64,000 bases of DNA, from the NCBI GenBank assembly GCA_027475525.1, contig JAMWFC010000116.1:1921826-1985825 (forward strand), in the 5' to 3' direction. This DNA is from Macrolepiota albuminosa (taxonomy: Eukaryota; Basidiomycota; Agaricomycetes; Agaricales; Agaricaceae). The notes beneath the pieces were generated by a model that worked only from the letters and a program-made list of their open reading frames with translations, made no database searches and was not told the DNA's origin. Shown here one piece after another: positions 12,386 through 23,637 of this stretch. Both the position numbers and the translations under genes were made by a program. Positions within the stretch are counted from its first letter, which is position 1. Every line of letters starts with the position of its first letter.

Positions 12386-13046
12386 GGCTACCGTTGCCCT
12401 CTAGGACCAGGTCGTCACAAGTCACAGATAATCTAAAATGATGTATCAGTCCTGTCGTCTACTCAATACTTCATACATACCTCGTGTCTAATCCTCTTTC
12501 TTTGTCGCACACCTTTATTGCTATTTTAATTACCTTCAAACATAAGTTTTCATTAGAGTCATATGTTTTCGTTCTCATTATCTTCAGACATAAGTTTATG
12601 CTCAAGTAGTATGTTTTTGTTTCAAAATTTAAGACATTACAGAACAGAACATGACAAAAGTTATTTGTTGCTATGTAATGAAACAAACAATATAAGGAAT
12701 GGTAAAGTAATTATAGCAGTCAGTTTGACAGAAAGACATATGGAAGAACTTGGAATGCAAATGTCTTTTTAACCAACCCCTCAACTTTAGGGCTGGTCAT
12801 GTACGGATGATCATGTGCGGCCAGGATCATGTGCGTCCACTCCAAGGAACACGACAAAAGTAGATTGTTAAATCTCAAAATTTATACTAATTACTGAAAA
12901 AATTTGTACCTGACCCCCAAAAAAAGTGAAACGTGTGGGAAAAATTTTGATATTGCATAAATCGATGTCTTTTACATGGTTTCTGTCCTAGAAAAAAAGG
13001 AAAAAATCAAAAAAAAATTCCTTGGTACCTAAACTGGGTGGACGGT

Positions 13047-13067
13047 GAAGTGACCACGTGCACTGTA
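13047..13067 (-). repeat. Right terminal inverted repeat with TA target duplication
   Basis: Reverse complement of the left terminal repeat, ending in TA at 13066-13067. Confidence 0.85.
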
Positions 13068-13922
13068 GGGCCGAGATCTTTTTTAGTCGCGTTACATGCA
13101 TGAGTATTGCATTGTCAATCATGCAACGGTCTTGCAAAATTTTTTAGTCGTGCAACGGTCTTGCACTCACACCACCACCGTTCTCAGTCAGGTCAGCACA
13201 GAGTAGTCACTTGCAGCTTCACAGCAGTCTGACACCCTTCGCAGAGTAGTGATCGTCATCTACGCAATCGTACAGTTTCCCCCTCACACGTCACTACTCT
13301 AAGAAGTAAGGTCACCTTTCAGCCGTCAGTAGATAAGACATCATCTTCCACAGCAGCCACTAGACGATAGCCCACACAGAAGAATTTATTACAAATTTGC
13401 AATTTCGTCTTCACAGTAAGTGATAGTCAATGTATATAAGTTATTGTCCAACTTAACCATATCGGTATCAGAATTTTATTAGCGTAGTCGTTATCTTTCT
13501 TCGCGCCCCCTCCCACCTCTCCCTTATTTATCTTGGACATCTTTATTTCTTGGACTACTTGTTACATAGTGTATAGCCTATAGCCACGTCGCCGCTTCAA
13601 GAAAAAAAAAATCAATAAAAATGGGGTCGCTCCGGCGGCCGATTAGCACTAAAAACAGTTTTACTCTCTTACGCACACCAACCTAGTCACGCGACGAGCT
13701 GCAGAGGCATGTAAGCAATATCTGCAAGACACAAGTCGCTTCTGAGTTCTCGACAAAGTCCAAGTATTTTGAACCAAGATTTTCCAAGTGCAGAGTCATC
13801 CTTTGTACGTCAACTAAGAAAAGAATTAAAGTCTGAAATGAAAGCTCGAAAGCAAACAGCATTATACTATTTATTGTTTCATGAGTCGGGGATGGCGATA
13901 CAATCCAAATAGATAACAATAA
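13068..13922. other. Intergenic stretch without a recognised gene
   Basis: Lies between the transposon's right end and the 3' end of the first methyltransferase gene. A short CAACGGTCTTGCA sequence occurs twice (near 13123 and 13152). No convincing coding exon is visible on either strand. ORFs of 78 codons or less on the minus strand are unsupported. Confidence 0.5.
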
Positions 13923-15080
13923 TTAAAGCCTCGTCACAGCCCACCACAAGATCAATCGTGTTCCGAAAGCAGCGACAGTATCACCCCTCAATGGCCGATA
14001 CAAGCCCGCCTCGACCTCGACGGTTCCTTTCTTGAACACTTGCCCATCCCACAACTCCTTCCATGTCTCTGGAGAATGGCAAAACATCGACCTACTTGTA
14101 GAGTTCTCATCCATGGTCCGAAATCCTTTCTCCTGTTCCCCTCTGTGTGATCCAAATATCATCGAGCCAGGCATTGGGGAGAGGAGTGTGGCCAGTCGAC
14201 GTGCAAGTTGCAGCTGCCCTGCCTCGTCAAAGATGTGAAAGAAGGATGAAGCGTAGATCACATTGAGTCTGCCCTGAAGAGGAGTGAGGGAAGTAAGCGT
14301 CTTTAAAGATAGATCAAAAGGGCTAGGCTCCTCCGGAGCATAGAACGGTTCGCGAGGATAGATTATTTTAGGGTCAAAGGCGTCTCCCTGGATGAAGGCT
14401 GCAGGAAAGGTTTCTGGAGTAGACCTGAAGAGTTCATGTCCGTAGTTCCAGTATGCTATCAATAGTCATACAATCAGTGACAAAAACTTCATCCCAACGT
14501 CATCTCACCTAGATGAAGATCGGACGCAATGGCATGTTCGACGGGCCATCTATCTGCGACGATCTTCCGTATATCAATTCCAACTAACATACAATAATAC
14601 TATGAGTAAGACTATTACATGATACATGAGTCAAATTCATTGAAACGTACAACCACAAGCAATGTCGAGGAACAGAGCGTTTGGGTACTTCTCGAGCACA
14701 GAGAGAGCTTCGACGTAAGGGGGAAGACGGGATATCTTCAGTCTAAAGATGGGATTATCAGCGATCTATTACGTGCAATGTGGATAGATAGCGCGTAGAT
14801 AGATATACTTCGTGAACGCGAAACGGCGAATGCAGGGATAAGGGGTAATCTGAAGTTGGATTAGAAGCAATAAGCAAGTGTTTAAGTACTTGTGTGATTT
14901 CTGACGAGTTGCCAGATATACCTCGTACGCCTTCTCCTGAATGGCTATAATGTGCTGTTTAAGCTCTTGCTCATCGCGTATACCTGTTTTCTCTTGAAAG
15001 AAGACCAACTCATCGGCATCCAGCGAATACAATGCTGGATCTAGGGGAAGCTTGTTCAATGTGCCGAGCGAAGTGAACAT
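13923..15080 (-). CDS. SAM-dependent methyltransferase, copy 1 (secondary-metabolism type)
   Basis: A gene of about six exons starting MFTSLGTLNKLPLDP at 15080 and ending WWAVTRL. SAM-binding motif I appears as ALFLDIACG, followed across an intron by GIDIRKIVADRWP. Later landmarks are the FFHIFDEAGQLQLARRLATL helix and SMFCHSPETWKELWDGQVF. The fold and motif spacing resemble fungal methyltransferases that modify meroterpenoids and related metabolites (AusD-like); this family link is from recollection and the substrate is unknown. The next gene upstream is a clear paralogue in the same orientation, so the pair arose by tandem duplication. Introns are about 55-75 nt. Exon limits are inferred from GT-AG signals. 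Confidence 0.82.
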
Positions 15081-15256
15081 GATGGGATGGGAAAGAACCT
15101 AAAACGTATCACGTCTACTATATCATCATCAAGGAGATTATACATGTATAATTGACAATAGCCACGAATACACTTTCGGCGTGTATGACGACTAATAAAC
15201 TTTATCAGGACTCGATGCTGCCCATGTGTAGTAGGTTAACTAAAATAAACTTCGAG

Positions 15257-16355
15257 TTACAGCCGGGTAACCGACCAAACCAGAAAATAGAAAGGTTCAG
15301 GGGAGAATATATCTGGCCTTTCAACCTGCTTCAAATAGGCCTCGACCTTCACTGTTCCCTTCTGAAAAATTTGGCCAGCCCACAGATCACACCAGCTTTC
15401 AGGAGAATGGCAGAAAAGTGACGGCTCGCCGGCTTCACCCCGAACAATACCCTTCTCCGAAGACTTTCCAATGTGGGCTCCGAATAACACTGATCCAGAC
15501 TGTGGCGAGAGCAGACTTGCTAGACGGTAAGCAAGGTCAAGTTGACGAGTCTCATCGAAAAGATGGAAGAACGAGGAGACGTGAATGGCAGAAACATGAC
15601 CTTGTAAAGGTGTCAAAGAAACCAATGTATCAAGGCTGGGCCGAGGAGTCTGAGGAATGTCATTGGAGAGGGCGCGGGTCATAATCAAGTTGGAATCGAA
15701 CACATCTCCAGCGAGAAATGCCGCTGGATATGTTGTGGGTGTAGTCTTGAACAACTCGTGTCCCAAGTCCCAGAAACCTACATTATTCAGAGTTTGTCTA
15801 AGAAAAAGAAACAGTGAGGCATGTACCCTGCTGGAGATCAAGTCCCATGACGTTTTTAATGGGCCAACCATCCGCAACTATCTTGCGTAAGTCGGTGCCG
15901 ACTGCAGAACCTTATGATTGACTGCGCAATTTCGAGTTCAATCAACAACGCTTACAACAACACCCTATGTCCAGGAAAACAGCATCCGAACGCTCATGGA
16001 CCAGCTTCAGTACCGATGGATAAGCGGGGAGACGCGAAATCTTCAGCCTTAGTTTACATTATATATGCAGGAGTTAGCAATGTGCAGTTCGAACCCACTT
16101 AGTGAAGGAGAAGAACCGAATACATGGGTACCCGTAGATCTAAGTGACATAATTATTAGAGTAAACGGGCGAAAAACTATTACCCACCTCATACGCTTTC
16201 TTCTGGACATCGAAGATATGTTCCTTCAGCGCGTCCTCGCTTTCAATTAGAGTTTGAGCTTTCAGGAAATCCAGCTCCTCAGGGGAAAGCGAAAGAAATT
16301 TCTTCTCCAAAGGGGGCTTCCTCGACGGATCGGCAAAAGGTGACGAGTTCGACAT
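15257..16355 (-). CDS. SAM-dependent methyltransferase, copy 2 (tandem paralogue)
   Basis: Starts MSNSSPFADPSRKPPLEKKF at 16355 and ends FLVWSVTRL. Exons match copy 1 one for one: LSPEELDFLKAQT, LKISRLPAYPSVLKLV, motif I AVFLDIGC, TDLRKIVADGWP, then HELFKTTPTTYPAAFLAGDVF, FFHLFDETRQLDLAYRLASL and FCHSPESWCDLWAGQIF. It presumably transfers a methyl group from SAM to a small metabolite. The two copies are diverged enough to have different substrates. About 945 bp separate its start from the divergently transcribed wax-synthase-type gene, so the two could share control. No catalytic residue appears missing. Confidence 0.82.
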
Positions 16356-17299
16356 CGACGGCTAGAAATTGCTACGTAGCAATCCGTCCTTTTGCACCGG
16401 TGTTTATAGCTCTGAACCGGTCCCGTCGAAATGACTCTTCTAAGGCCACGTAAGTCCACGTAGCAGGTATGACAAGTACACGGGTAAGTTCCTGGGTGAT
16501 AGAATCAATCGATGGTTTTCCGGCACATCAGGCAGAAGGTTACGATTTCAGGTACCAAGTTGAAGGCAGCATAAAAACGGTCGATATTCTCATGATCGTC
16601 GAAATTGTAGTACCGACTTGAGAAAATGAGTTTGCACAAGGCACAATTCAGCTGCAAGGCATGTATCATTGAATAGCTATTAGACTGGAGGTTGAATAGA
16701 GCAACGGATCAGGACCCAAAAGATGCTTGCAACTGCGTCAATTCCAAGAGAGAAGGGCCTCACAGTCTATGACGGTTCCGACGTTTGAATGCGATTGCGG
16801 AGTCGAAATATTTTGGGCAGGTCAAAATATAGCAGAATCAGTCTGCAGTAACCTCGTGTTATCCTTGTCAATCTCAACCAATATCCTCAATATGATGTCA
16901 ATTCCAGAGATTCAGAAGAGGATTATCTTATAATAGCTCATTCCCTTTTCTTCGTCAGACCCCCTTCGAGTTGCCCTTGTAAATACTCGTGTATCAACAA
17001 CATTCATGCCTAGCGCGACTTTCTTTTTCCTAAGATGGAACACGTCTGAATCCGAATTGCACGCGACAAACCAGTTGGACTACATAGCATTAGAAGATTG
17101 TCGTCGCTCTACTCTGGCCCGTTACGCAGGCTCTGGCGCTGCTGGTCATTCGATTTCCATAGCGGGGAACCTCCCCATAATGGCTCCAACTAAAGTTAGT
17201 AATGGAGGTTTCCAAAGCTGCTTTTTAAAGTTCCGGCGTCGAAGACTTAATTGATACCATTGACTACATCCCCGCATTTTTACATGTGAGTCAATTCAC
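16356..17299. other. Divergent promoter region between methyltransferase and acyltransferase
   Basis: Separates a minus-strand and a plus-strand start. An 82-codon open frame at 17006-17254 resembles nothing I know. A GT-AG pair close to 17287 and 17350 leaves open an alternative first exon for the acyltransferase. Confidence 0.5.
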
Positions 17300-18622
17300 A
17301 TGTCTGAGGGGGTCCAGAGGTATTTACAATGTAATGTGGCCCTAACCAGGCTTGCCGACTTCATACCGTCACCGAATTCCCGACATCCGCTCACTCTTTC
17401 TCTCTTCCTTCGTGACATCACAGTGCCTCTCCTCTGGTATTACGCGACCGCAGTCTTAGTGCTCACACCCAATACTCAAACCCTTCGGAAATGTGTTCTG
17501 CCTCTGTCACTGTGGACGTTTTTTAACGGAGCAACACGGATCGACCTTGTCAGGGGTCACAATAATTCTGAAAGACTGGTCTTCTGGAATCACGGTCTTG
17601 CGGTTCGTTCCTTCGCATTCTTTCGTCGCCTTCCTTGGTTTGATACGTCGCAGATTGTATACACAGTGTTAGGCCTCCGAGTGATTACTTGGACCTTTCA
17701 AACAAAGCCATATGCGCGCGTGAAAACCCTCAACGAAGTCACACCACAGTTTTATGCTGCAACTCCTCCAGCAATACGGTTCAAGCAACTCTTCACTGAT
17801 GCATTCGACTTGACTTGTAATCTTCGTGGTACAGGATGGAACTGGTCTCAGTATCTCCAGGTCCCCAAGGAGACAAGACCAACAAGCTCAGCCTCAGCAT
17901 TTGTGGCCGCGTCCTTTTTCTCACTCATCCTACACCTTGTGATATTTGACACCCTCCACTATTCGATACAATGGCTTGAACCTACAACCATTGGTTCCGC
18001 GGAGGGTGGTAGTATCTTTGATGCCACTTTACCACCGCTTCTGAGATACTCAAGATCGACAATAATCACGTTCTTCGGCGGAATGTCAGTTTACAGCGTG
18101 ATACAAGCAGGGTACCAGCTACCCACCATAATTGGTGTTCTTGTGTTTCGGCAAGATCCCTCCCTTTGGCCACCAGCCTTCAGGTCTCCATGGCTCGCCA
18201 CGTCCTTAACGGATTTATGGGCGAAGCGCTGGCACCAACTGTTTCGGGACGTTTTTATAAACGTTGGAGGGAAACCCTTGTTTTTTTTTCTTGGCCGTGT
18301 CGGCGGTATCCTTGGAGTCTTCATTGTCTCTGGGATACTCCACCATTTTGGACTATGGGGCATGGGGCGAGGCACGGACTTTCTCAAAGTCGCCGGGTTT
18401 TTCTTCATGAATGGGCTAGGAATCTGTTTAGAGCACCTTTGGAGGTACATAACCGGACATAGAGTAAGTGGATGGTACGGCTGGGCATGGACGATGGTCT
18501 GGGCCATAGGCTGGGGACATATGTTGGTGGAGGCCTGGGCGATGAGGGGCTTGGCCGGCAGCGCATTCTTACCTCAAGATATGCGGTTCACAACACATAT
18601 TTTTGGCCCCTTGCAATGGTGA
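17300..18622 (+). CDS. Wax-synthase-type membrane O-acyltransferase
   Basis: A single 440-codon frame without introns, unusual in this gene-dense, intron-rich window. It is strongly hydrophobic with about eight membrane segments. The family signature SLTDLWAKRWHQLFR lies at residues 302-316 and the presumed catalytic histidine is in ILHHFGLW near 348-349, as in wax synthase and MBOAT enzymes. Fungal members near biosynthetic genes often acetylate terpenoid alcohols, which fits the adjacent methyltransferase pair, but the substrate is inferred from context only. It would act in the ER membrane. The true start may be an upstream exon because the first residues (MSEGVQRYLQ) look atypical. Confidence 0.82.
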   Translation: MSEGVQRYLQCNVALTRLADFIPSPNSRHPLTLSLFLRDITVPLLWYYATAVLVLTPNTQTLRKCVLPLSLWTFFNGATRIDLVRGHNNSERLVFWNHGLAVRSFAFFRRLPWFDTSQIVYTVLGLRVITWTFQTKPYARVKTLNEVTPQFYAATPPAIRFKQLFTDAFDLTCNLRGTGWNWSQYLQVPKETRPTSSASAFVAASFFSLILHLVIFDTLHYSIQWLEPTTIGSAEGGSIFDATLPPLLRYSRSTIITFFGGMSVYSVIQAGYQLPTIIGVLVFRQDPSLWPPAFRSPWLATSLTDLWAKRWHQLFRDVFINVGGKPLFFFLGRVGGILGVFIVSGILHHFGLWGMGRGTDFLKVAGFFFMNGLGICLEHLWRYITGHRVSGWYGWAWTMVWAIGWGHMLVEAWAMRGLAGSAFLPQDMRFTTHIFGPLQW

Positions 18623-18691
18623 AGTAAGGCGTACCTAGTAATCAGTTTCCAAGATTTACACACAACCTTTAATAAGGCGTCCGGACTCTGC

Positions 18692-18845
18692 ATTCACATT
18701 GACGCTGGATACATTTATGCCAGTAATATACCACTGACATAAACCTTGTTCGCATTGAAAGCGCAAATATTCACATTGACGCTGGATACATTTATGCCAG
18801 TAATATACCACTGACATAAACCTTGTTCGCATTGAAAGCGCAAAT
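18692..18845. repeat. Exact 77-bp tandem duplication, intergenic
   Basis: 18692-18768 repeated at 18769-18845 without a difference. Lies between the convergent acyltransferase and pantothenate synthetase genes. Same 77-bp offset as the other nine. Confidence 0.95.
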
Positions 18846-18970
18846 GTGTTCCAGGTTACCAATTCAAGTCTCTCAGACCAAGACTGAGCATCTCACAAAA
18901 CAAAACCAGGCCGAGTTACATTTCACCCAGCATTGGTACAATGGATATAGCATCTCGAAGTTCCAGATCT

Positions 18971-20212
18971 TCAGCGGGACTCATTACCTGCCGCATCTTC
19001 AACGATACTGCCTGCATCTCCCAGTATAAGATTATCGATCAAGCGGGTTTTGTCGACCCACAGTGCTCCACTCAGAATCACCGGATGCGGGCTAACCACA
19101 CTTTTAGTAGATTGCGGGTCAATGACTTCGAAATCGGCCGAATTGTTGAGCTCCACGTAATCCAAACGCATCTCAGCTTGATTACCATTTGCGTGCGCTT
19201 GAGCCTTCTCTCTTTCGACGACCTTGATAGCCTCCTCAACGGCCTCGGCTTTAGTTGAACCGTTATTCCATGTGCGCTCGGCAGCCCTCAAGGCTTTGTA
19301 GAGTGTGGGCGCGACATTGAGGCCATCTTTTGTAAGGTAAGCATTCCGAGACGAAAGAGCCAGCCCGCTAGAAGGATCACGCGCAGTTGGAACTATATGA
19401 ACATGTTCCGGCTCAGGATGAGAGAGAAGCAAGTCCCTGGAAAGACGCCTTAATAGTAGCGCTTGTTGGATGTCCTTCTGCCCAAAATAAGCATTCGTGG
19501 GCTACCGAATCGCGTTGAGTGAGAACATTGGAGCTTATCGACGACACGAGACATACCTCAACTGCATTAAATAGTTTTGTAACCACTGTAGCCACTCCTC
19601 TGAAGAATGTTGGCCTAGTTCTTCCTTCCATTTGATGGCTGTAGCCTTTAACCTCGACAAAGGTACCCTTTTGCTCATCGGTATTTTGACTAATACCAGA
19701 GGGATACATGGCGTTCACAGTCGGCAGGAATAGAGCAGATGGCTTCCGGAGCTCTTTGACTTCAACGCCGTCCTCACTTGGGACGGAGAACGATTGAGCA
19801 GATAGTATTTCTAAATCTTGCGGAAGCGTTCGGGGGTAAGTCGCGAGATCCTCATGGGGCGCGAACTGGGCAGGATTCACAAAGATTGACACCACAGTAA
19901 GGTCATTTTCTTCCAATGATCTCTTGACTGTTCCATAATCAGCAATGTGTATATGATCCAGAAAAGAATACGTAACACACCAAGCGATACGTGACCCTCA
20001 TGTAATGCGCCCATCGTGGCAACGAAACCAACAGTCTTGCGTTCTTCAAAAGCCTTCCTTCGCCATTCTCGATATGATGCAACAGATGTGTAGATTGGTA
20101 TAGAGGAAATTGGTGCATTAACCGCGGCACTCGTCGACATCTTTGATGCGCAGTGGATCGCTAGATAACTTAAAGGGCTACGTCTCAAAAACTTGATCAT
20201 TGTAGCAACCAA
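18971..20212 (-). CDS. PAN6: Pantothenate synthetase (pantoate-beta-alanine ligase)
   Basis: Joins pantoate and beta-alanine using ATP to make pantothenate, the precursor of coenzyme A. Three exons are visible. The nucleotide-binding motif [14 protein letters not shown] ends exon 1. Exon 2 holds [20 protein letters not shown] and [13 protein letters not shown]. Exon 3 holds [10 protein letters not shown] and LSSRNAYLT, which contribute to the active site. The chosen ATG at 20212 adds a basic, hydrophobic N-terminus ([18 protein letters not shown]) that could target mitochondria; a second Met, at MSTSAAV, would give a cytosolic form. All family signatures are present, so it should be active. 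Confidence 0.93.
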
Positions 20213-21079
20213 TCCGGAAAAATTATCCCTTCATAAAGTCGGCCCGGTCATTACTCCAATGAACTATTCCTGACGTAGCCTGTTCCCATGCCTACTTCGT
20301 GTATTTCGCCGTACACGCGGCTGGTAATTAATAATTAGAGAGGTGGAGCAGCTAGCTAGAAGGAAAATGTAAAATACGTCCGCGCCAATATCTACTGATG
20401 TTAAGCTCCTCCGATAACAACAAGCTCGCCTCGAGGGAAGCGGTGATGCCCAAGGGGCTTGTTCCGCCTACAACTATGTCCTTCAAGCTACATAGAACTA
20501 CACCTTTTTTACAGATCTTAATGTTGGAAATACACATCAGAATGCGAGAATGAACCTTTCATGAGGTTCCCTTCCCTTCCTGGAAAATGCCGACAGAGCT
20601 CTGGATTGAAGATCTCTTTATGTACATGTCTAATTCATCTCCGGAGTAGTTCACCTCACAATTACCAATCTGCTGGCGCTCGATATAAATGTCAAAAGGA
20701 CTGACGTTCACAAAACACTCTGGAGGTTCCCTGAGATCGAATTAATAATCATATCTGGAAGAACTGTAGATAGTGACGGATGTCTAGCGGAATGCCAATC
20801 CTGATCTGAGGGAGGATACTATGCATACGAAATGATTCCGCTCGTTGAAACAATGCCGAAGGAATGGTCTTAATATAGTTCCGTGAAAGCAATGCTTTTG
20901 AGGAACACAAAAGGATGGTCTCAAAGGGGTATACTAGCTTCTATAAACCCATTCAACCCAATTCGTATTGTATGCAATCAATCAGACGATCGAACACAAG
21001 GCAATGAAGTGATCTATTCGGGTATCTGTTGTATTTCAGTAAAACCGCAGTTACACCGCAAGCAAACTGAGAAATGCTA
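20213..21079. other. Intergenic region upstream of pantothenate synthetase
   Basis: Contains the promoter of pantothenate synthetase and the 3' flank of the dolichyldiphosphatase gene. No further coding exon could be supported. Confidence 0.5.
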
Positions 21080-22008
21080 TCATTGTAACCTTTTCTCCTG
21101 CGGTAATTGGCATCTCTCCCATTCATTCCTCCATCGCATCCACTCACCTTCGCGCCCACCATCCGCCCATACGGCCCATCCATCCCGGATTCGAAACCAT
21201 TGAGATAATGGGTGAGAAAGCAGAGCCCTTTTGGTTTTACCCAAAATGGAAAAAGGTCGTCTCCGGGGTACAAGTTCTGCAACAACATAAAGAGAAACGC
21301 CAAGAATAATGCCGATGCCAACGCCCCACAGTACCTGACTTGTACTATGATAGCCAAGATAATATCTGTGCGGTCTATCAGCAGTGCAACAGTGAGGGCT
21401 TCATCAAGATTACCGACCTTGAATAGGCCACTGAGCTAGACCATGCAATAAGTCCGAAATAAACAAAGGTTCGCCATAACCGATCAAAGAGAGGAACTCC
21501 CGTTGTTACAAACTGGTGTCGGAAGTACATGTGGCACATCAAGAAAGACCCAAAATAAGCCATATACTGGCTATGTGAAGAGGGAAACCCATAACCATTG
21601 CCAATACCTCCTGAAACAGCTATCAATCATTTGAAGGGGTGATAAGAATGTAGAAATGGATACCTATAGGTCTATATTGCTTTATTGTACGCTTCAATAG
21701 CCAATTGAACCCTTCACTCGCTAATTGACCAGCCCACATCACTATGACGATGTATTCGCGTGTCTGTACTGTCATGGATGCATAAGAAGCCTTCAAATAT
21801 GATCAAAAGGACAAAGCAAGAGAATATTCCGGTCCACGTACCATGAGAAGAATGGGGCTGAGAGTAATGAGAGCCAAGGACAGCGAGACGAGGGACTCGT
21901 CATTATCTAAAATCAGATAGATGATAGTCAGTTTTTCGGGAAACGAAAATGGAACAACACACAGAGAACATAAGTAAGATCTAGAGGAGTCAAATGAATT
22001 CCTGCCAT
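21080..22008 (-). CDS. CAX4: Dolichyldiphosphatase (PAP2 family)
   Basis: Removes a phosphate from dolichyl diphosphate in the ER lumen, recycling the lipid carrier for N-glycosylation. Five or more exons: MAGIHLTPLDLTYVL, then NDESLVSLSLALITLSPILLM, ASYASMTVQTREYIVIVMW, the phosphatase box GYGFPSSHSQYMAYF, and YHSTSQVLWGVGIGI. The last two carry the PAP2 active-site histidines. Start 22008 was chosen because splicing there gives TYVLYNDESL, the usual N-terminus of the family. The TGA is at 21080-21082. Several hydrophobic helices agree with a polytopic ER protein. Confidence 0.9.
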
Positions 22009-23637
22009 ATGGCAATTGAAGCTGACGGAGATGACACAGCTCTGGCGGGGAACACCATCTGGTCACGAAAACGTGCCAATTGTCACGCGCAGGGAATTAT
22101 TGTGACACCGGAAGTTCTTGTCATCGGAAATAGGCTAGACACTGGCTTCAAGTTTAGCAGCAATACCACGGGCGGAAACACAAGAAATGCCCATCATGCG
22201 TTAGACTTTGTTCTCGGACAACTGGTCCCAGTCTGACTAGCGTCATAGTCCACCCCGGACCGTTCGCATAGTTCCCAATCAATTACTCCTGATGACATTG
22301 TCTGTTCCTCTTTCATCTTGTCTGGGTATGATGATGCCTTGAGCCTCAGTCTCCGCTCCTACACGTCTCTGTATACCAGGCTCTTCATCTTCTTGACATT
22401 GTCCAATGGAACAATGTGAAATTGCTATCGTGCCAAGGTACTGGGAGGATGAAACTATGGAACTTGTCATTCTAACCTGGACTGGGTTCTAAGTTAATGG
22501 ATATACAGAGTAGCAGCCTATTAACCAATACAATGGGGCTTCTTTCCAAGCAAGACAAAGCGTTCTCCTTCGGACTGTGAGTCCGACTCATTCTCCTGTC
22601 CTCTGTCTGACTTTCACTGTCTAATATGTTCAAGCGAAGTATGCCATGCTATTAAGAGAATTAAGCTGTATTCCATGCCTCCAAGGGAGTTTTCCTATGT
22701 TTTGATTTCCCAGTATCTGAAAACAACGGACCAGGTACTCTGTGTGCGAGTGTGGGTGACTGTCAAGTGGGCGTGCCGATCATGTCCGTTAACAAAGTTG
22801 CGATGGCATTCATCCCCAAACAGAGTGCATCAGAATCTTTGCAAAGAATAGCAAAATGGGGATATACAAAATCCCTTGTTCTTGTCTGGATTGATTAAAA
22901 GTTACGTATATCTATTGTTTTTTTTAAAAAAAAATTCCGCGCCCTTATATCTGCAGCATATATTTTAATCCATTGTACAGTTGCATCGAAATGGGGTGTT
23001 AACTGTGTGGATCAGATGTCATGACGTTCATTGCTCTTGTGACACTTAACCGGCCTTGTTCTGTCACCAGAACATTCCTTGTCTCCCTGATGTGTGGCAG
23101 TTGGTCACGTCTGATGGATCGCAGATTGAGATGCAAGGAGTGGCCTTACAACAAGGACTCTTGTGGGCGTCGATCTGCAGATCTGGCCACACAAAGTGTG
23201 GAACTTTGGATCCTGTGATCTATGATCGCATAATAAGCGCTCGCTTGGCGCTGTCTGCGAGTAAAATACAATAATGGCCAAGTTGGGCATACTAGGTGGC
23301 ATTGGAGAAATTGCAGTCAGGTATGTACAATACCTAGACATGTCTCCATTTTTGACTGGTGCATCGGGGAAGAGAACAGGTTGTTATACTGAATTACCTG
23401 TCAGGTCAGATAGGCTCTGCGTATCCTGAAAAGATGTAGATCGGGCATAGGTGGACCTGAGCCGAAATGGAGGTTCATTATTATTAAGCGAAAATGCGCA
23501 TAACATATATCGGTTCAAACTGGACCTTCAAGTGTAAACAATCGTGGTGAATTTGGGTTTTAAAGGGCAGCATCTGCTTCCATCATCCCGTCTGCTTGCT
23601 CTGCTCTCATCTGCAAGTTTCCCCTTATCCTTATCCA
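22009..23637. other. Long intergenic region, one weak candidate gene
   Basis: About 1.6 kb between the dolichyldiphosphatase start and the zinc-finger gene. Apart from the candidate at 22533-22851 I see no supported exon. The last few hundred bases should hold the zinc-finger promoter. Confidence 0.5.
22533..22851 (+). CDS. Candidate small two-exon protein, unknown
   Basis: An ATG (MGLLSKQDKAFSFGL) is followed by a good GTGAGT donor at 22577 and an AAG acceptor at 22634; splicing keeps the frame open (EVCHAIKRIKLYSMPPREF) to a TAG at 22849, 86 codons in all. The product resembles nothing I recognise. Short spliced frames can arise by chance, so transcript evidence is required. Confidence 0.22.

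Larger units (their letters stand above)
8997..13067 (-). mobile_element. Tc1/mariner-like DNA transposon with TA duplication
   Basis: A perfect 19-bp inverted repeat, CAGTGCACGTGGTCACTTC, lies at 8999-9017 and in reverse complement at 13047-13065, and each end is flanked by TA. Terminal CAGT and TA target duplication are hallmarks of the IS630-Tc1-mariner superfamily. Weaker similarity continues about 20 bp inward. The element is about 4.07 kb and contains a DDE transposase gene on the minus strand. The transposase has lost a catalytic acid and contains a stop, so this copy should be immobile on its own. Confidence 0.85.

Noticed and set aside
12780..12840. GATCATGTGCGG-type short repeats near the transposon's right end as separate element termini
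   Set aside because: They lie inside the TA-flanked inverted repeats and match them only weakly, so they are better seen as subterminal sequence.
13110..13170. Short repeated CAACGGTCTTGCA units as a CRISPR-like or satellite array
   Set aside because: Only two copies, in eukaryotic DNA; no array.
17006..17254. 82-codon frame upstream of the acyltransferase
   Set aside because: No similarity recognised and no clear splice into the main frame; treated as promoter sequence.
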